Under the pieces are notes generated by a model that was not told where the DNA came from, did not search any database, and saw only the letters and a program-made list of their open reading frames with translations. Shown piece by piece: positions 1 through 7,401 of a DNA stretch of 10,989 nt. Origin of the DNA: Candidatus Omnitrophica bacterium UBA5776 (GTDB taxonomy: Bacteria; Omnitrophota; Gorgyraeia; Gygaellales; Profunditerraquicolaceae); NCBI GenBank assembly GCA_002418595.1, contig DIEK01000048.1, positions 202 through 11,190 on the forward strand, in the 5' to 3' direction. Each line of letters starts with the position of its first letter. Within the stretch, counting starts at the first letter, position 1. Both the position numbers and the translations under genes were made by a program.

Positions 1-182
1 CGGACGTGGCTATGAAGGTTTCTACCGATGCCATTCAGATACTTGGCGGCTACGGCTATATGAAGGACTATCCGGCCGAGAAATACATGCGCGACGCCAA
101 GATCACGCAGATATACGAAGGCACCAATCAGATACAGCGCAATATCATCGGTCTGCAGTTGATAAAGGATATGGCGAAATAG
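1..182 (+). CDS. Acyl-CoA dehydrogenase, C-terminal fragment (5' end outside the window)
   Basis: The reading frame starts at base 3 and ends with TAG at 180-182, giving the last 59 residues of a flavin-dependent acyl-CoA dehydrogenase. These enzymes oxidise acyl-CoA to enoyl-CoA, or run in reverse, and pass electrons to ETF. Visible are the family's glycine-rich [17 protein letters not shown] stretch and the terminal [13 protein letters not shown] signature. The Glu of YEGT (117-119) corresponds to the catalytic base of the short- and medium-chain enzymes. The protein ends soon after the signature, as is normal. It lies 72 bases upstream of etfB on the same strand, so the ETF encoded there is probably its electron partner. 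By analogy with Bcd-Etf or CarCDE it may work as an enoyl-CoA reductase. The family is certain; the substrate cannot be read from this fragment. Confidence 0.93.
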   Translation, partial: DVAMKVSTDAIQILGGYGYMKDYPAEKYMRDAKITQIYEGTNQIQRNIIGLQLIKDMAK

Positions 183-254
183 TGTGCCGGCGGAAGAGAA
201 GCGTTTCCTCAGAGTAAAATTCGGGTTAAAATAGCCAATCAAGGAAAGCGTAAA

Positions 255-1037
255 ATGAACATAATCGTTTGCATTAAACAGGTTCCCGAAACTACGGAAG
301 TAAGGATCAATCCGGAAACCAACACTTTGATCAGGGACGGAGTGAAATCCATCATCAATCCGTTCGATATGTACGCCATAGAAGAGGCGGTGAGGCTTAA
401 AGAACGTTTCGGCGGCAAGGTTAGCGTCGTTACTATGGGGCCGCCGCAGGCGGAGTGCGCTTTGCGTGAAGCGATCTCCATGGGCGCGGACGACGGGTTC
501 CTGGTGTGCGACCGCGCTTTTGCCGGCAGCGATACCTGGGCGACAAGCTACACCCTTGCCGGGGCAATACGCAAGATCGGGGTTTTCGACCTGATCATCT
601 GCGGTAAACAGGCTTCGGACGGAGACACCGCGCAGGTCGGCCCGGGCATAGCCACGCACCTGGACATCCCCCAGGTCACTTACGTTAAGAAAATAGAGGA
701 GGCCGGCGAGAAGTCGATGCGCGTTGAGCGCATGCTGGAGGAGGGCTTCGAGATAATCGAAACCCCGCTGCCGGCGCTGATTACAGTGGTAAAAGAAATA
801 AACGATCCGCGCATTCCGTCTTTGAAAGGGATGATGCGGGCCAAGTCGGCCAAGATAACCATGCTGGGGCAGAAAGAGCTCAACCTCAATACCACGAAGA
901 TCGGGCTTTGCGGTTCTCCGACGCAGGTGGTGAAGATATTCACGCCTCCGCAGAGGCAGGGCGGCCAGATGCTCCAGGGGGAGACCGCGGAGGCAGCAAA
1001 ACAACTTGTGGGACTTATTAAAGACGAGGTCAATTAG
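255..1037 (+). CDS. etfB: Electron transfer flavoprotein, beta subunit
   Basis: A complete 260-residue EtfB, the usual length. It pairs with EtfA in a cytoplasmic heterodimer that carries electrons for acyl-CoA dehydrogenases. It opens with MNIIVCIKQVPET, typical of the family. The nucleotide-binding loop CGKQASDGDTAQVGP (about residues 115-129) resembles the DGDTAQVGP form seen in ETFs of anaerobes, including bifurcating ones, rather than the DDDSNQT form of mitochondrial-type ETF. The region ETPLPALITVVKEINDPR (about 172-189) is also conserved in EtfB. The ATG at 255 has AAGGA at 241-245 as a ribosome-binding site, 9 bases upstream. Only two bases separate the stop codon from the etfA start, so the two genes are almost certainly cotranscribed and translationally coupled. 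Family assignment is firm; bifurcation is inferred from sequence type and context. Confidence 0.96.
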   Translation: MNIIVCIKQVPETTEVRINPETNTLIRDGVKSIINPFDMYAIEEAVRLKERFGGKVSVVTMGPPQAECALREAISMGADDGFLVCDRAFAGSDTWATSYTLAGAIRKIGVFDLIICGKQASDGDTAQVGPGIATHLDIPQVTYVKKIEEAGEKSMRVERMLEEGFEIIETPLPALITVVKEINDPRIPSLKGMMRAKSAKITMLGQKELNLNTTKIGLCGSPTQVVKIFTPPQRQGGQMLQGETAEAAKQLVGLIKDEVN

Positions 1038-1039
1038 AG

Positions 1040-2245
1040 ATGGCTATCAAAATTATTCTGGATAAATGTACCGGCTGTTCTTTATGCGTGAAGACCTGCC
1101 CGTTCGGGGCAATAAAAGTTAATGCCTCGCGCAAGGCGGAAGTGGACGCCGTCAAATGCACGCTTTGCGGAGCCTGCGTGGACGCCTGCAAGTTCAAGGC
1201 CATAGAGCTGGTGAAGACGCAGGAACGCTGCGTTATGCCCGGCATAGAGAACTATAAAGGCATTTGGGTTTTCATCGAGCAAAAGAAAGGCAAGGTACAG
1301 TCGGTTGCCTACGAACTGCTCGGCAAGGCGCATGAACTATCCGGTAAGCTGGGTTGTCAGGTCAGCGGAGTGCTTATCGGACACGGGATGGACGACCAGC
1401 TGGACGAGTTGTTCTGGCACGGCGCGGACAATATCTATCTGGTCGAGGCGCCGGAACTGGCGAATTTCCAGGATGAGCCTTATACCAATATACTCGTGGA
1501 GTTGATAAAGAAACACAAGCCGGAGATAATGCTTTGCGGCGCCACCGCCATCGGGCGTTCTTTGATCTCCCGCGTGGCGATAACAGTGAACGCCGGCTTG
1601 ACCGCTGATTGCACCGGCCTGGATATCGACCCGAAGCGGAAAATTCTTCTGCAGACGCGCCCGGCTTTCGGCGGTAACATCATGGCTACCATCATCAGCC
1701 CCAACCACAGGCCTCAGATGTCCACCGTCAGGCACAAAGTGATGCAGCCGATGGCCCCGGACAAGCATCGTAAGGGAAAAGTGATCAGGGAGACATTCCC
1801 GTCTTCGTTTTACGCTTCGCGCACCAGGCTGCTGGATATCGTGGAAGAGGTGGAGTCTCTGGTGAATATCGCGGAGGCCGACATCATCGTCTCCGGGGGG
1901 CGCGGTATGGGCGCGAAGGAGAATTTCAAGATTTTGGAAGAACTGGCGCACGTGCTGGGGGCGGCGGTGGGATCTTCCAGAGCGGCGGTTGACGCCGGCT
2001 GGATGCCTTATTCGCATCAAGTGGGGCAGACCGGCAGGACCGTGGCGCCGAAGATATACTTCGCCTGCGGCATATCCGGACAGATCCAGCACCTGGTGGG
2101 TATGCAGTCGTCAAAGATAATCGTGGCCGTCAACAAGGATCCGGAAGCTCCGATCTTCAAAATCGCCACCTACGGCATACTCGGGGACGTGATGGAAGTG
2201 ATACCGGCCCTGACCAGGGCCTTCAAGCAGGCGCTTAATAAATAA
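1040..2245 (+). CDS. etfA: Electron transfer flavoprotein, alpha subunit with N-terminal 2x[4Fe-4S] ferredoxin domain
   Basis: At 401 residues this EtfA is longer than the usual ~310-330 because a bacterial-type ferredoxin module precedes it. Two cysteine motifs are complete: C10, C13, C16, C20-Pro and C40, C43, C46, C50, enough for two [4Fe-4S] clusters. The ETF part begins near residue 70 ([11 protein letters not shown]). Its C-terminal FAD-binding domain shows [12 protein letters not shown] (about 286-297), the [10 protein letters not shown] segment, [10 protein letters not shown] and [11 protein letters not shown]. The same fusion is known in CarE of the Acetobacterium caffeyl-CoA reductase and LctC of the lactate dehydrogenase-Etf complex, both of which couple flavin bifurcation to ferredoxin. 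The local order acyl-CoA dehydrogenase, etfB, etfA matches carC-carD-carE. The ATG at 1040 follows the etfB stop by two bases, with GAGG inside the etfB end as a plausible ribosome site. Bifurcating activity is inferred. Confidence 0.96.
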   Translation: MAIKIILDKCTGCSLCVKTCPFGAIKVNASRKAEVDAVKCTLCGACVDACKFKAIELVKTQERCVMPGIENYKGIWVFIEQKKGKVQSVAYELLGKAHELSGKLGCQVSGVLIGHGMDDQLDELFWHGADNIYLVEAPELANFQDEPYTNILVELIKKHKPEIMLCGATAIGRSLISRVAITVNAGLTADCTGLDIDPKRKILLQTRPAFGGNIMATIISPNHRPQMSTVRHKVMQPMAPDKHRKGKVIRETFPSSFYASRTRLLDIVEEVESLVNIAEADIIVSGGRGMGAKENFKILEELAHVLGAAVGSSRAAVDAGWMPYSHQVGQTGRTVAPKIYFACGISGQIQHLVGMQSSKIIVAVNKDPEAPIFKIATYGILGDVMEVIPALTRAFKQALNK

Positions 2246-2251
2246 CGAAGC

Positions 2252-2299
2252 ACGAAGGAAGAGGGACGAAATAAAAAACAAACGTTCTTCATCCTTCGT
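2252..2299. repeat. Loose inverted repeat after etfA, possible weak terminator
   Basis: ACGAAGGA (2252-2259) is the exact reverse complement of TCCTTCGT (2292-2299). The arms are separated by about 32 bases, and a few more pairs can form inside after an A-A mismatch. The 3' arm is followed by TCTTTCTT-like pyrimidines (2300-2306). The left side is purine-rich with three ACGAA copies (2244, 2252, 2266); the right side is pyrimidine-rich. It sits between the end of the etf operon and the smc promoter, where a terminator is expected. The long loop and lack of a clean U-run make an intrinsic terminator doubtful. It could instead be a dispersed intergenic repeat. Confidence 0.3.
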
Positions 2300-2321
2300 C
2301 TTTCTTATGACCTTTAGTTTC

Positions 2322-2349
2322 TTGACAGCCCCGCCAATTCTTCTATAAT
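2322..2349 (+). promoter_or_regulatory. Consensus sigma-70 promoter for smc
   Basis: TTGACA at 2322-2327 and TATAAT at 2344-2349 both match the housekeeping consensus perfectly, with a 16-base spacer. Transcription should start near 2356, leaving a leader of about 30 bases. That leader carries a purine-rich ribosome site (GGAGAGG, 2377-2383) just before the ATG at 2386. The promoter separates smc from the etf operon. Function is inferred from consensus and position. Confidence 0.8.
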
Positions 2350-2385
2350 AAAACCGGCGATTGGATGTAACACTGCGGAGAGGTT

Positions 2386-5300
2386 ATGTATTTTAAGAAG
2401 CTCGAGATCGTCGGTTTTAAATCCTTCTGCGACAAGACTACCCTTCATTTCGAACCCGGGGTGACCGCCGTCGTCGGTCCGAATGGGTGCGGAAAATGTC
2501 TTCGCTATGACAGTCTGGTAACGCTTGAGAACGGCTCGAAAGTCAAGATAGGCGATTTGGTGGAGAATGCTTTATTAAACTCTTCCCGGATCGAAAATCT
2601 GGATGATGGGCTGATGACAAGCGAAAACGGTGACAACGTAAAAGTCCTGTCTTTGAACCTGGAATCGCTCAAGATAGAAAATAGGCCTGTTTACGCGTTC
2701 ATCAAAAGAAAAGCGCCGGAATATCTTCTGGAGATCCTGACTAAATCCGGCAAGTCGGTGACCACCACGCATTACCACCCTTTTTTCAGCATAAAGAACG
2801 GCCAGGTAATAGATTTAAAAGCCGAAGATCTGAAGACCGGGATAAGAATCGCCGTGCCGCGGCAACTGCCGGTCACAAACGCCTCCTCCGGGCTTGATCT
2901 CTGGAAAATATTACGAAAATTCGGCAGAAACGATCTTGTTTACGTTCCTTTTTCCCCTGAATTGTCGGATTTTATATCGCGGATCAAGATGAATGATCCG
3001 GATACAGCCGTCGTATCCAACAGCGCGGCTGTCTGCAAGACAGTCGTATCTTCCGTCAACTCCGGTCAGGCCGTAAACATCCATAACTTTATTGAATTGT
3101 TGAAAGCGGCGGGCACCGCGGAGATCCCGGATTTTGTAACGCATATCAAATCCCGCAGTTGCGGGAAGGTCAGGCTGCCCAGGCGCATAGACCGCTCCGC
3201 GGCCAGATTCTTGGGTTATATCCTTTCTGAAGGAAGGACCACTTCCTCTAACCAGGTCTGGTTTGTCAATGAAGACGAGAAAATCGTGGCGGATTACGCC
3301 GCATGCGCCAGGGAGGCGTTTGATGTGGAGGCCAAAGTATTCAACTACAAGGACTGCGCCCGGGACGTGCTTATTTTCTCCAGCGCTCTTTGCGGACTTC
3401 TGGATAAGGCTTTTGATCTGAAAGTAAACAGCGTATCGAGTGAGAAAATGGTACCTGCCGCGTTATTCGGTAGTGAAAAAGAAGTGATCGGCGAGTTCTT
3501 GTCCGCATTATTCGAAGGCGACGGTTATATCTCGGTAAACAGGAAAGGGAGCGGGACTTATTTCGAATATGCCACCGCCTCCGGACAGCTGGCTAAAGGA
3601 GTCTCCGGGTTGTTGCTGCGGTTGGGGGTGCAGTCGGTGATAAGGAAGAAGTATAAAGCCGCATCCAATACCCCGCGAAGGAACAAAAAGGCCTATTATT
3701 CGGTTTTCGTCTCCGGTCTGGACAACGTAAAGCTGTTAGCCGGTTTATTGAACTTCGTCGGGGCCAAGTCCGTGAAACTGGATGAGGTCAGGGCGCTTGA
3801 TTATAAAACCAACCCGAATCTGGATTTGATCCCCGAAATCAACGGCATCCTGAAAGAACTGGTCAAGCTTTCCGGCGTGAAGATCAAACGGTTCAGGAAA
3901 ATCTCGCCCAGATTGGCGGCTTATTATGAGAACAGATGTTTTCCCACGCGGCAGGGTTTACTGGAGGCCCTGAGTATCGTTTCCGAACACGGCAGGATCT
4001 CCGGCCTGGCCAGGTCTCTTTACGATTATCTTAAGACCATTGCCGTTTCCGACGTTTACTGGGACGAGGTGGTCGGCATAAAGAAGGTCTATTCCGAGAA
4101 ATGGGTATATGATCTATCTGTATTGGGGAACCATAATTTCGTCGCCGAGGATATAATTGTCCATAACAGCAATATCTTCGATTCCATACGCTGGGTGCTC
4201 GGCGAGCAGTCCGTCAAGGCACTGCGCGGCTCGGCGATGGAAGACGTCATCTTTAACGGCACCGAGAAACGCGAGGCGCTCGGCATGGCCGAGGTCAGCC
4301 TCACTTTCGACAATGCCCAGCGTTTCCTTCCCATAGACCAGGACGAGGTCGCCATAACCCGACGCATATTTCGTTCAGGAGAAAGTGAATACCTTATAAA
4401 CAAGGCGCAGGCCAGGCTCAAAGACATACTCGAATTGCTGATGGGAACCGGTATCGGCGCGGAGAGTTATTCTCTTGTCCAGCAGGGCAAGATCGATCTC
4501 GTGCTGAGCTCTAAACCCGAGGACCGCAGGCTGGTCTTCGACGAGGCATCCGGTATAACCAAATACAAGGCCCAGAAAAAGGAGGCGCTGCGCAAGCTGG
4601 ATGAGACCGAACAGAATCTTCTGCGCGTGAACGATATTGTAACCGAGGTGCGCAGGCAGATCGGTTCCCTGGAGCGCCAGGCGAGCAAAGCCAGGCGTTA
4701 CCGCGAGGTTTACGAAGAACTTAAGACCAAAGAGCTCAATTTCGCTTTTATCGAACGAGAAGCCCTGGTTAAAGGGAAGGAAGAGATTTCGGCGCGGCTG
4801 GCCTCTTTGGAGAAGGAAGCGGCGGAACTCGCGGAAGCGGCGCGCCTACAGGAAGAGCAGTTGTCCTCCGGCCGCAGGGAACTGGAGGAAAGCGAGATAC
4901 GCATCCAGGAGATCAAGGCGCAGATCGCCGCGCAGGAGAACGAGATATCCCGCAACCGGCAGCAGATAGATTTCGACCGCCAGCGTATCAAGGAACTGGA
5001 AATTAACGAGGAATATTTTAAGTCCCAGATCGAGCAGTCTTCGTCGCGCCTTGCCGCCGACGAAGAAAAACTCAAGTCCATAGAAACGGAATGCGGGATC
5101 ATAAGGGCGCAGATAGAAGAAAAGACTTCGGCGCTGAAAGAGAAAGAGGCCGCGCTTGAAGCGATCAATTCCGCCGTCAAGTCTTCTCTGGACAAGATCG
5201 CCGCGGCGAAGAGCGCGGTGATGGGCGCCGCTTCCCGGGTGTCTTCTTTGAAGAACGCTATCGCCGAAATGCATTCGCGCCAGCAGGTGCATGTTTCCCG

Positions 5301-7368
5301 GCAGAAGAGGCTGGAACTGGAGAAGGTAAAGATAAACGAAGAGATCGTAAACGGCGAGGGCAGTCTTAGCGAGGTCGACGCGCAGTTGCGCATCCTGGAG
5401 AACGATTTTACCAGGCTTAAAGCGGAGTTTTCTGAGGTGAAGTCCAGTAATGAGGCTGAAAACGCCTCTCTGGACGGACTTGAGACGGAGCTTTTGGGGT
5501 TGGAAAAAGAGCTGCTTTCTCTCGAGTCGCAGAAACAATTTCTGGAAGAACTGAAGGTTAAATACGAGGACATCCGGGAGTCGTTGAACGCGGTGGTCTT
5601 TCTCGATAAGAATCCCGAACAGCATCTTGGCGGGATGGTCCTCAAGATTAAAGATTACCTGCCGATGGAAGAATCGGAAAAGGGGCAGTATCCGGATTCG
5701 GGGGTGAAACTGCGCTGCGAAGCAAAACCGATAGATCTGGATACCCGCGTGATAAACGAAAAGATCGGGCAGACCCGGCTGCGCATAGACGGACTGAAAG
5801 CGGCCATACAGGAAAAACGCGCCTGTATCGCCGGACTGGAGGCGCGCATTGCTTCCCTGCAGGAAGGTTTGAAGAACCAGGAGATAGCCCTCGCGAATAA
5901 ACGGACATTTTACGACGGGATTTCCGGGCAGGTGAACAAGGTTAAGGAAGAAGCGCAGCTTTTGCTCCTGGAGCTCTCCGAGGTTGAGAAAGAGATATGC
6001 GTTTCACGGGAAGGTTCGGACCGGCTTTCCGGAGAACTGGCGGAAGCCGAAAGCCTTCAAAATGAATCGGAAGCCGCCATCGTATCGGAGCAGGAGAACA
6101 TCGCGGAGGAGAACGCCAGGAAAGAAGAGACGCTGGTGGTGATCACCAGGGCAAGGACGGAACTGGAGGTGCTCGGAAAACGTGTCAGCGCCGAGGAGGA
6201 GACCCTGGGCGCGATGAGGGAACGTTATAACCAGGATTCCGCCAACCTGCGTGAGCTGGAAAGCCAGATCCATGACGCGGTATCCAAACGTACCGCGCTC
6301 ATAGAGGAAATACGGGAACTGGAGAAAAAAGTCTTTTCCGGGCAGGAAGCGGCGGAATTGTGCCGGATAGACCTCAGGGAAACCGAGGCAGGGCATTCGT
6401 CCCGCGTGTCCTCGGTGCAGACGCTGGAAAGAGGGCTTGAGGAGAATAACAAGCGCCGCGGCGGGCTTAAGGATTCCATCTACGAGCTGCAGATGCGCAA
6501 CCAGGACGTGGAATTCCGCATCTCCACGGTCAGGGAAAGGATGCTGCAATCGTATAAAATAGATCTGGACGCGGTGCAGTCCATCCCGGAGGATGCGTCT
6601 CCGGTTGGAGAGCAGACACAGCCCGCTGTGCAGTCCCCGGAAGCGCTTAAAGAAGATATTCAGCGTTTGAAAGATAAACTCGGTTCCTACGGCAACGTGA
6701 ACCTGGTTGCGATCGAAGAATACGACGAGCTGAAAAAACGGTATGATTTTCTTTCGCAGCAGCAGACCGACCTGGTGAACGCCAAGGCGGCGCTGCACGA
6801 GGCGATATTGAAGATCAACCGCACCACCCGCAAGATGTTCCTGGAGACCTTCGAAAAGGTCAAGGAGGAGTTCAAGAACTTCTTCCGCCTGCTCTTTAAC
6901 GGCGGAGACGCCCAGGTTTACCTGAACGACGAAAGCGACCCGCTGGAGTCCGGCATAGAGATAGTTTGCCGTCCTCCGGGCAAAAAACTGCAGAACGTGC
7001 TTTTGCTGTCCGGCGGGGAGAAGTCAATGGCGGCGATCGCGCTGATCTTCGCTATTTTTAAGGTCAAGCCGGCGCCGTTCTGCATACTCGACGAGATAGA
7101 CGCGGCGCTGGACGAGGCCAACGTCGACCGCTACGGCAGGATGCTGCAGGAGTTTTCGGGGATTTCGCAGTTTATCGTGATCACGCACAATAAGAAGACG
7201 ATAGCCAACGCCAACGTGATGTACGGTATCACAATGCAGGAGTCCGGCGTTTCCAAGATAGTGTCGGTGAAGTTCTCCAAGGACGGTAAACCTCCGCAGG
7301 AAGTTACCTCTCAAGAATCTCCCGCCCAGAAGTCCGGCCAGAATGAACAGCAGACGGTAGCGGCGTAG
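2386..7368 (+). CDS. smc: Chromosome segregation ATPase SMC, precursor containing an intein
   Basis: One uninterrupted frame of 1660 codons encodes a structural-maintenance-of-chromosomes protein. Such proteins form ATP-driven dimers, normally with ScpA/ScpB, that organise and separate chromosomes. The N-terminal head begins MYFKKLEIVGFKSFCDKT. Walker A is GPNGCGK (31-37), with its serine displaced to residue 595 by an intein (38-594). After the intein come NIFDSIRWVLGEQ, LRGSAMEDVIFNGT and the Q-loop VQQGK (Q700). Glu/Lys/Arg-rich coiled coils span roughly 735-1060 and 1122-1480. The C-terminal head has the signature LLLSGGEKS (1539-1547) and Walker B FCILDEIDAALDEANV (from 1565; D1569, E1570), then ITHNKKT. 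Spliced length would be 1103, shorter than the usual ~1150-1200, and the deficit maps to the hinge: only about 65 non-coil residues lie between the arms. The final ~30 residues are polar and probably disordered. SMC identity is firm. Confidence 0.96.
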   Translation: MYFKKLEIVGFKSFCDKTTLHFEPGVTAVVGPNGCGKCLRYDSLVTLENGSKVKIGDLVENALLNSSRIENLDDGLMTSENGDNVKVLSLNLESLKIENRPVYAFIKRKAPEYLLEILTKSGKSVTTTHYHPFFSIKNGQVIDLKAEDLKTGIRIAVPRQLPVTNASSGLDLWKILRKFGRNDLVYVPFSPELSDFISRIKMNDPDTAVVSNSAAVCKTVVSSVNSGQAVNIHNFIELLKAAGTAEIPDFVTHIKSRSCGKVRLPRRIDRSAARFLGYILSEGRTTSSNQVWFVNEDEKIVADYAACAREAFDVEAKVFNYKDCARDVLIFSSALCGLLDKAFDLKVNSVSSEKMVPAALFGSEKEVIGEFLSALFEGDGYISVNRKGSGTYFEYATASGQLAKGVSGLLLRLGVQSVIRKKYKAASNTPRRNKKAYYSVFVSGLDNVKLLAGLLNFVGAKSVKLDEVRALDYKTNPNLDLIPEINGILKELVKLSGVKIKRFRKISPRLAAYYENRCFPTRQGLLEALSIVSEHGRISGLARSLYDYLKTIAVSDVYWDEVVGIKKVYSEKWVYDLSVLGNHNFVAEDIIVHNSNIFDSIRWVLGEQSVKALRGSAMEDVIFNGTEKREALGMAEVSLTFDNAQRFLPIDQDEVAITRRIFRSGESEYLINKAQARLKDILELLMGTGIGAESYSLVQQGKIDLVLSSKPEDRRLVFDEASGITKYKAQKKEALRKLDETEQNLLRVNDIVTEVRRQIGSLERQASKARRYREVYEELKTKELNFAFIEREALVKGKEEISARLASLEKEAAELAEAARLQEEQLSSGRRELEESEIRIQEIKAQIAAQENEISRNRQQIDFDRQRIKELEINEEYFKSQIEQSSSRLAADEEKLKSIETECGIIRAQIEEKTSALKEKEAALEAINSAVKSSLDKIAAAKSAVMGAASRVSSLKNAIAEMHSRQQVHVSRQKRLELEKVKINEEIVNGEGSLSEVDAQLRILENDFTRLKAEFSEVKSSNEAENASLDGLETELLGLEKELLSLESQKQFLEELKVKYEDIRESLNAVVFLDKNPEQHLGGMVLKIKDYLPMEESEKGQYPDSGVKLRCEAKPIDLDTRVINEKIGQTRLRIDGLKAAIQEKRACIAGLEARIASLQEGLKNQEIALANKRTFYDGISGQVNKVKEEAQLLLLELSEVEKEICVSREGSDRLSGELAEAESLQNESEAAIVSEQENIAEENARKEETLVVITRARTELEVLGKRVSAEEETLGAMRERYNQDSANLRELESQIHDAVSKRTALIEEIRELEKKVFSGQEAAELCRIDLRETEAGHSSRVSSVQTLERGLEENNKRRGGLKDSIYELQMRNQDVEFRISTVRERMLQSYKIDLDAVQSIPEDASPVGEQTQPAVQSPEALKEDIQRLKDKLGSYGNVNLVAIEEYDELKKRYDFLSQQQTDLVNAKAALHEAILKINRTTRKMFLETFEKVKEEFKNFFRLLFNGGDAQVYLNDESDPLESGIEIVCRPPGKKLQNVLLLSGGEKSMAAIALIFAIFKVKPAPFCILDEIDAALDEANVDRYGRMLQEFSGISQFIVITHNKKTIANANVMYGITMQESGVSKIVSVKFSKDGKPPQEVTSQESPAQKSGQNEQQTVAA
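2497..4167 (+). mobile_element. Intein with LAGLIDADG homing endonuclease inserted in the SMC P-loop
   Basis: A 557-residue in-frame insert (precursor residues 38-594) has every hallmark of a class 1 splicing intein. Block A starts at Cys38 (CLRYDSLVTLENG). Block B has TTTH (126-129). Block F has VYDLSVLGNHNF (574-585). Block G ends IIVHN (590-594) and is followed by Ser595 as the +1 nucleophile. Joining residue 37 to 595 restores GPNGCGKSNIFDS, a normal SMC Walker A. The two endonuclease motifs are FLGYILSEG (275-283, acidic residue E282) and LSALFEGDG (372-380, D379). There are no stops or frameshifts, so both splicing and DNA cleavage could be active. Hand counts over sampled 60-base rows give about 47% GC (169/360) in the intein against about 58% (175/300) in the surrounding smc, consistent with horizontal arrival. 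Boundaries are exact to the residue. Confidence 0.96.
3187..3795 (+). other. Homing endonuclease domain inside the intein (LAGLIDADG/DOD type)
   Basis: Residues about 268-470 of the smc precursor carry two LAGLIDADG helices about 97 residues apart, as in single-chain double-motif endonucleases. The first is FLGYILSEG with E282 in the metal-binding position; the second is LSALFEGDG with D379. Each is followed by the expected mixed strand/helix segment. Such enzymes cut the intein-free allele of the host gene, here the P-loop codons of smc, and repair copies the intein across. Domain edges are approximate. The flanking parts (about 135-267 and 470-565) have no motif I can name and may help recognise DNA. 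Confidence 0.85.
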
Positions 7369-7401
7369 CCGCAGGAGAGAAATAAAATTTTTTTACGGTT
7401 T

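Noticed and set aside
2497..4167. The insert as a separate gene, frameshift or assembly chimera
   Set aside because: It is in frame at both ends, begins with Cys and ends His-Asn before Ser, carries all splicing blocks, and its exact removal restores a normal Walker A.
4710..5645. Long open frame on the minus strand inside smc, rich in Ser, Leu and Phe
   Set aside because: It mirrors the repetitive Glu/Lys-rich coiled-coil codons on the plus strand, shows no family motif and has no credible ribosome site. The same applies to minus-strand frames at 4846-5625 and 6004-6798.
5563..5763. Rad50-type zinc hook, making the protein Rad50 rather than SMC
   Set aside because: There is no CxxC between the coils, only one Cys (C1111). 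The FCILDEIDAALDEANV Walker B region is characteristic of SMC.
7360..7394. Short hairpin GCGGC-GTA-GCCGC over the smc stop, then seven T at 7388-7394, as a terminator
   Set aside because: The stem is only 5 bp and the T-run begins 15 bases after it, so it does not fit an intrinsic terminator for either strand. Termination in this 33-base convergent gap remains unexplained.
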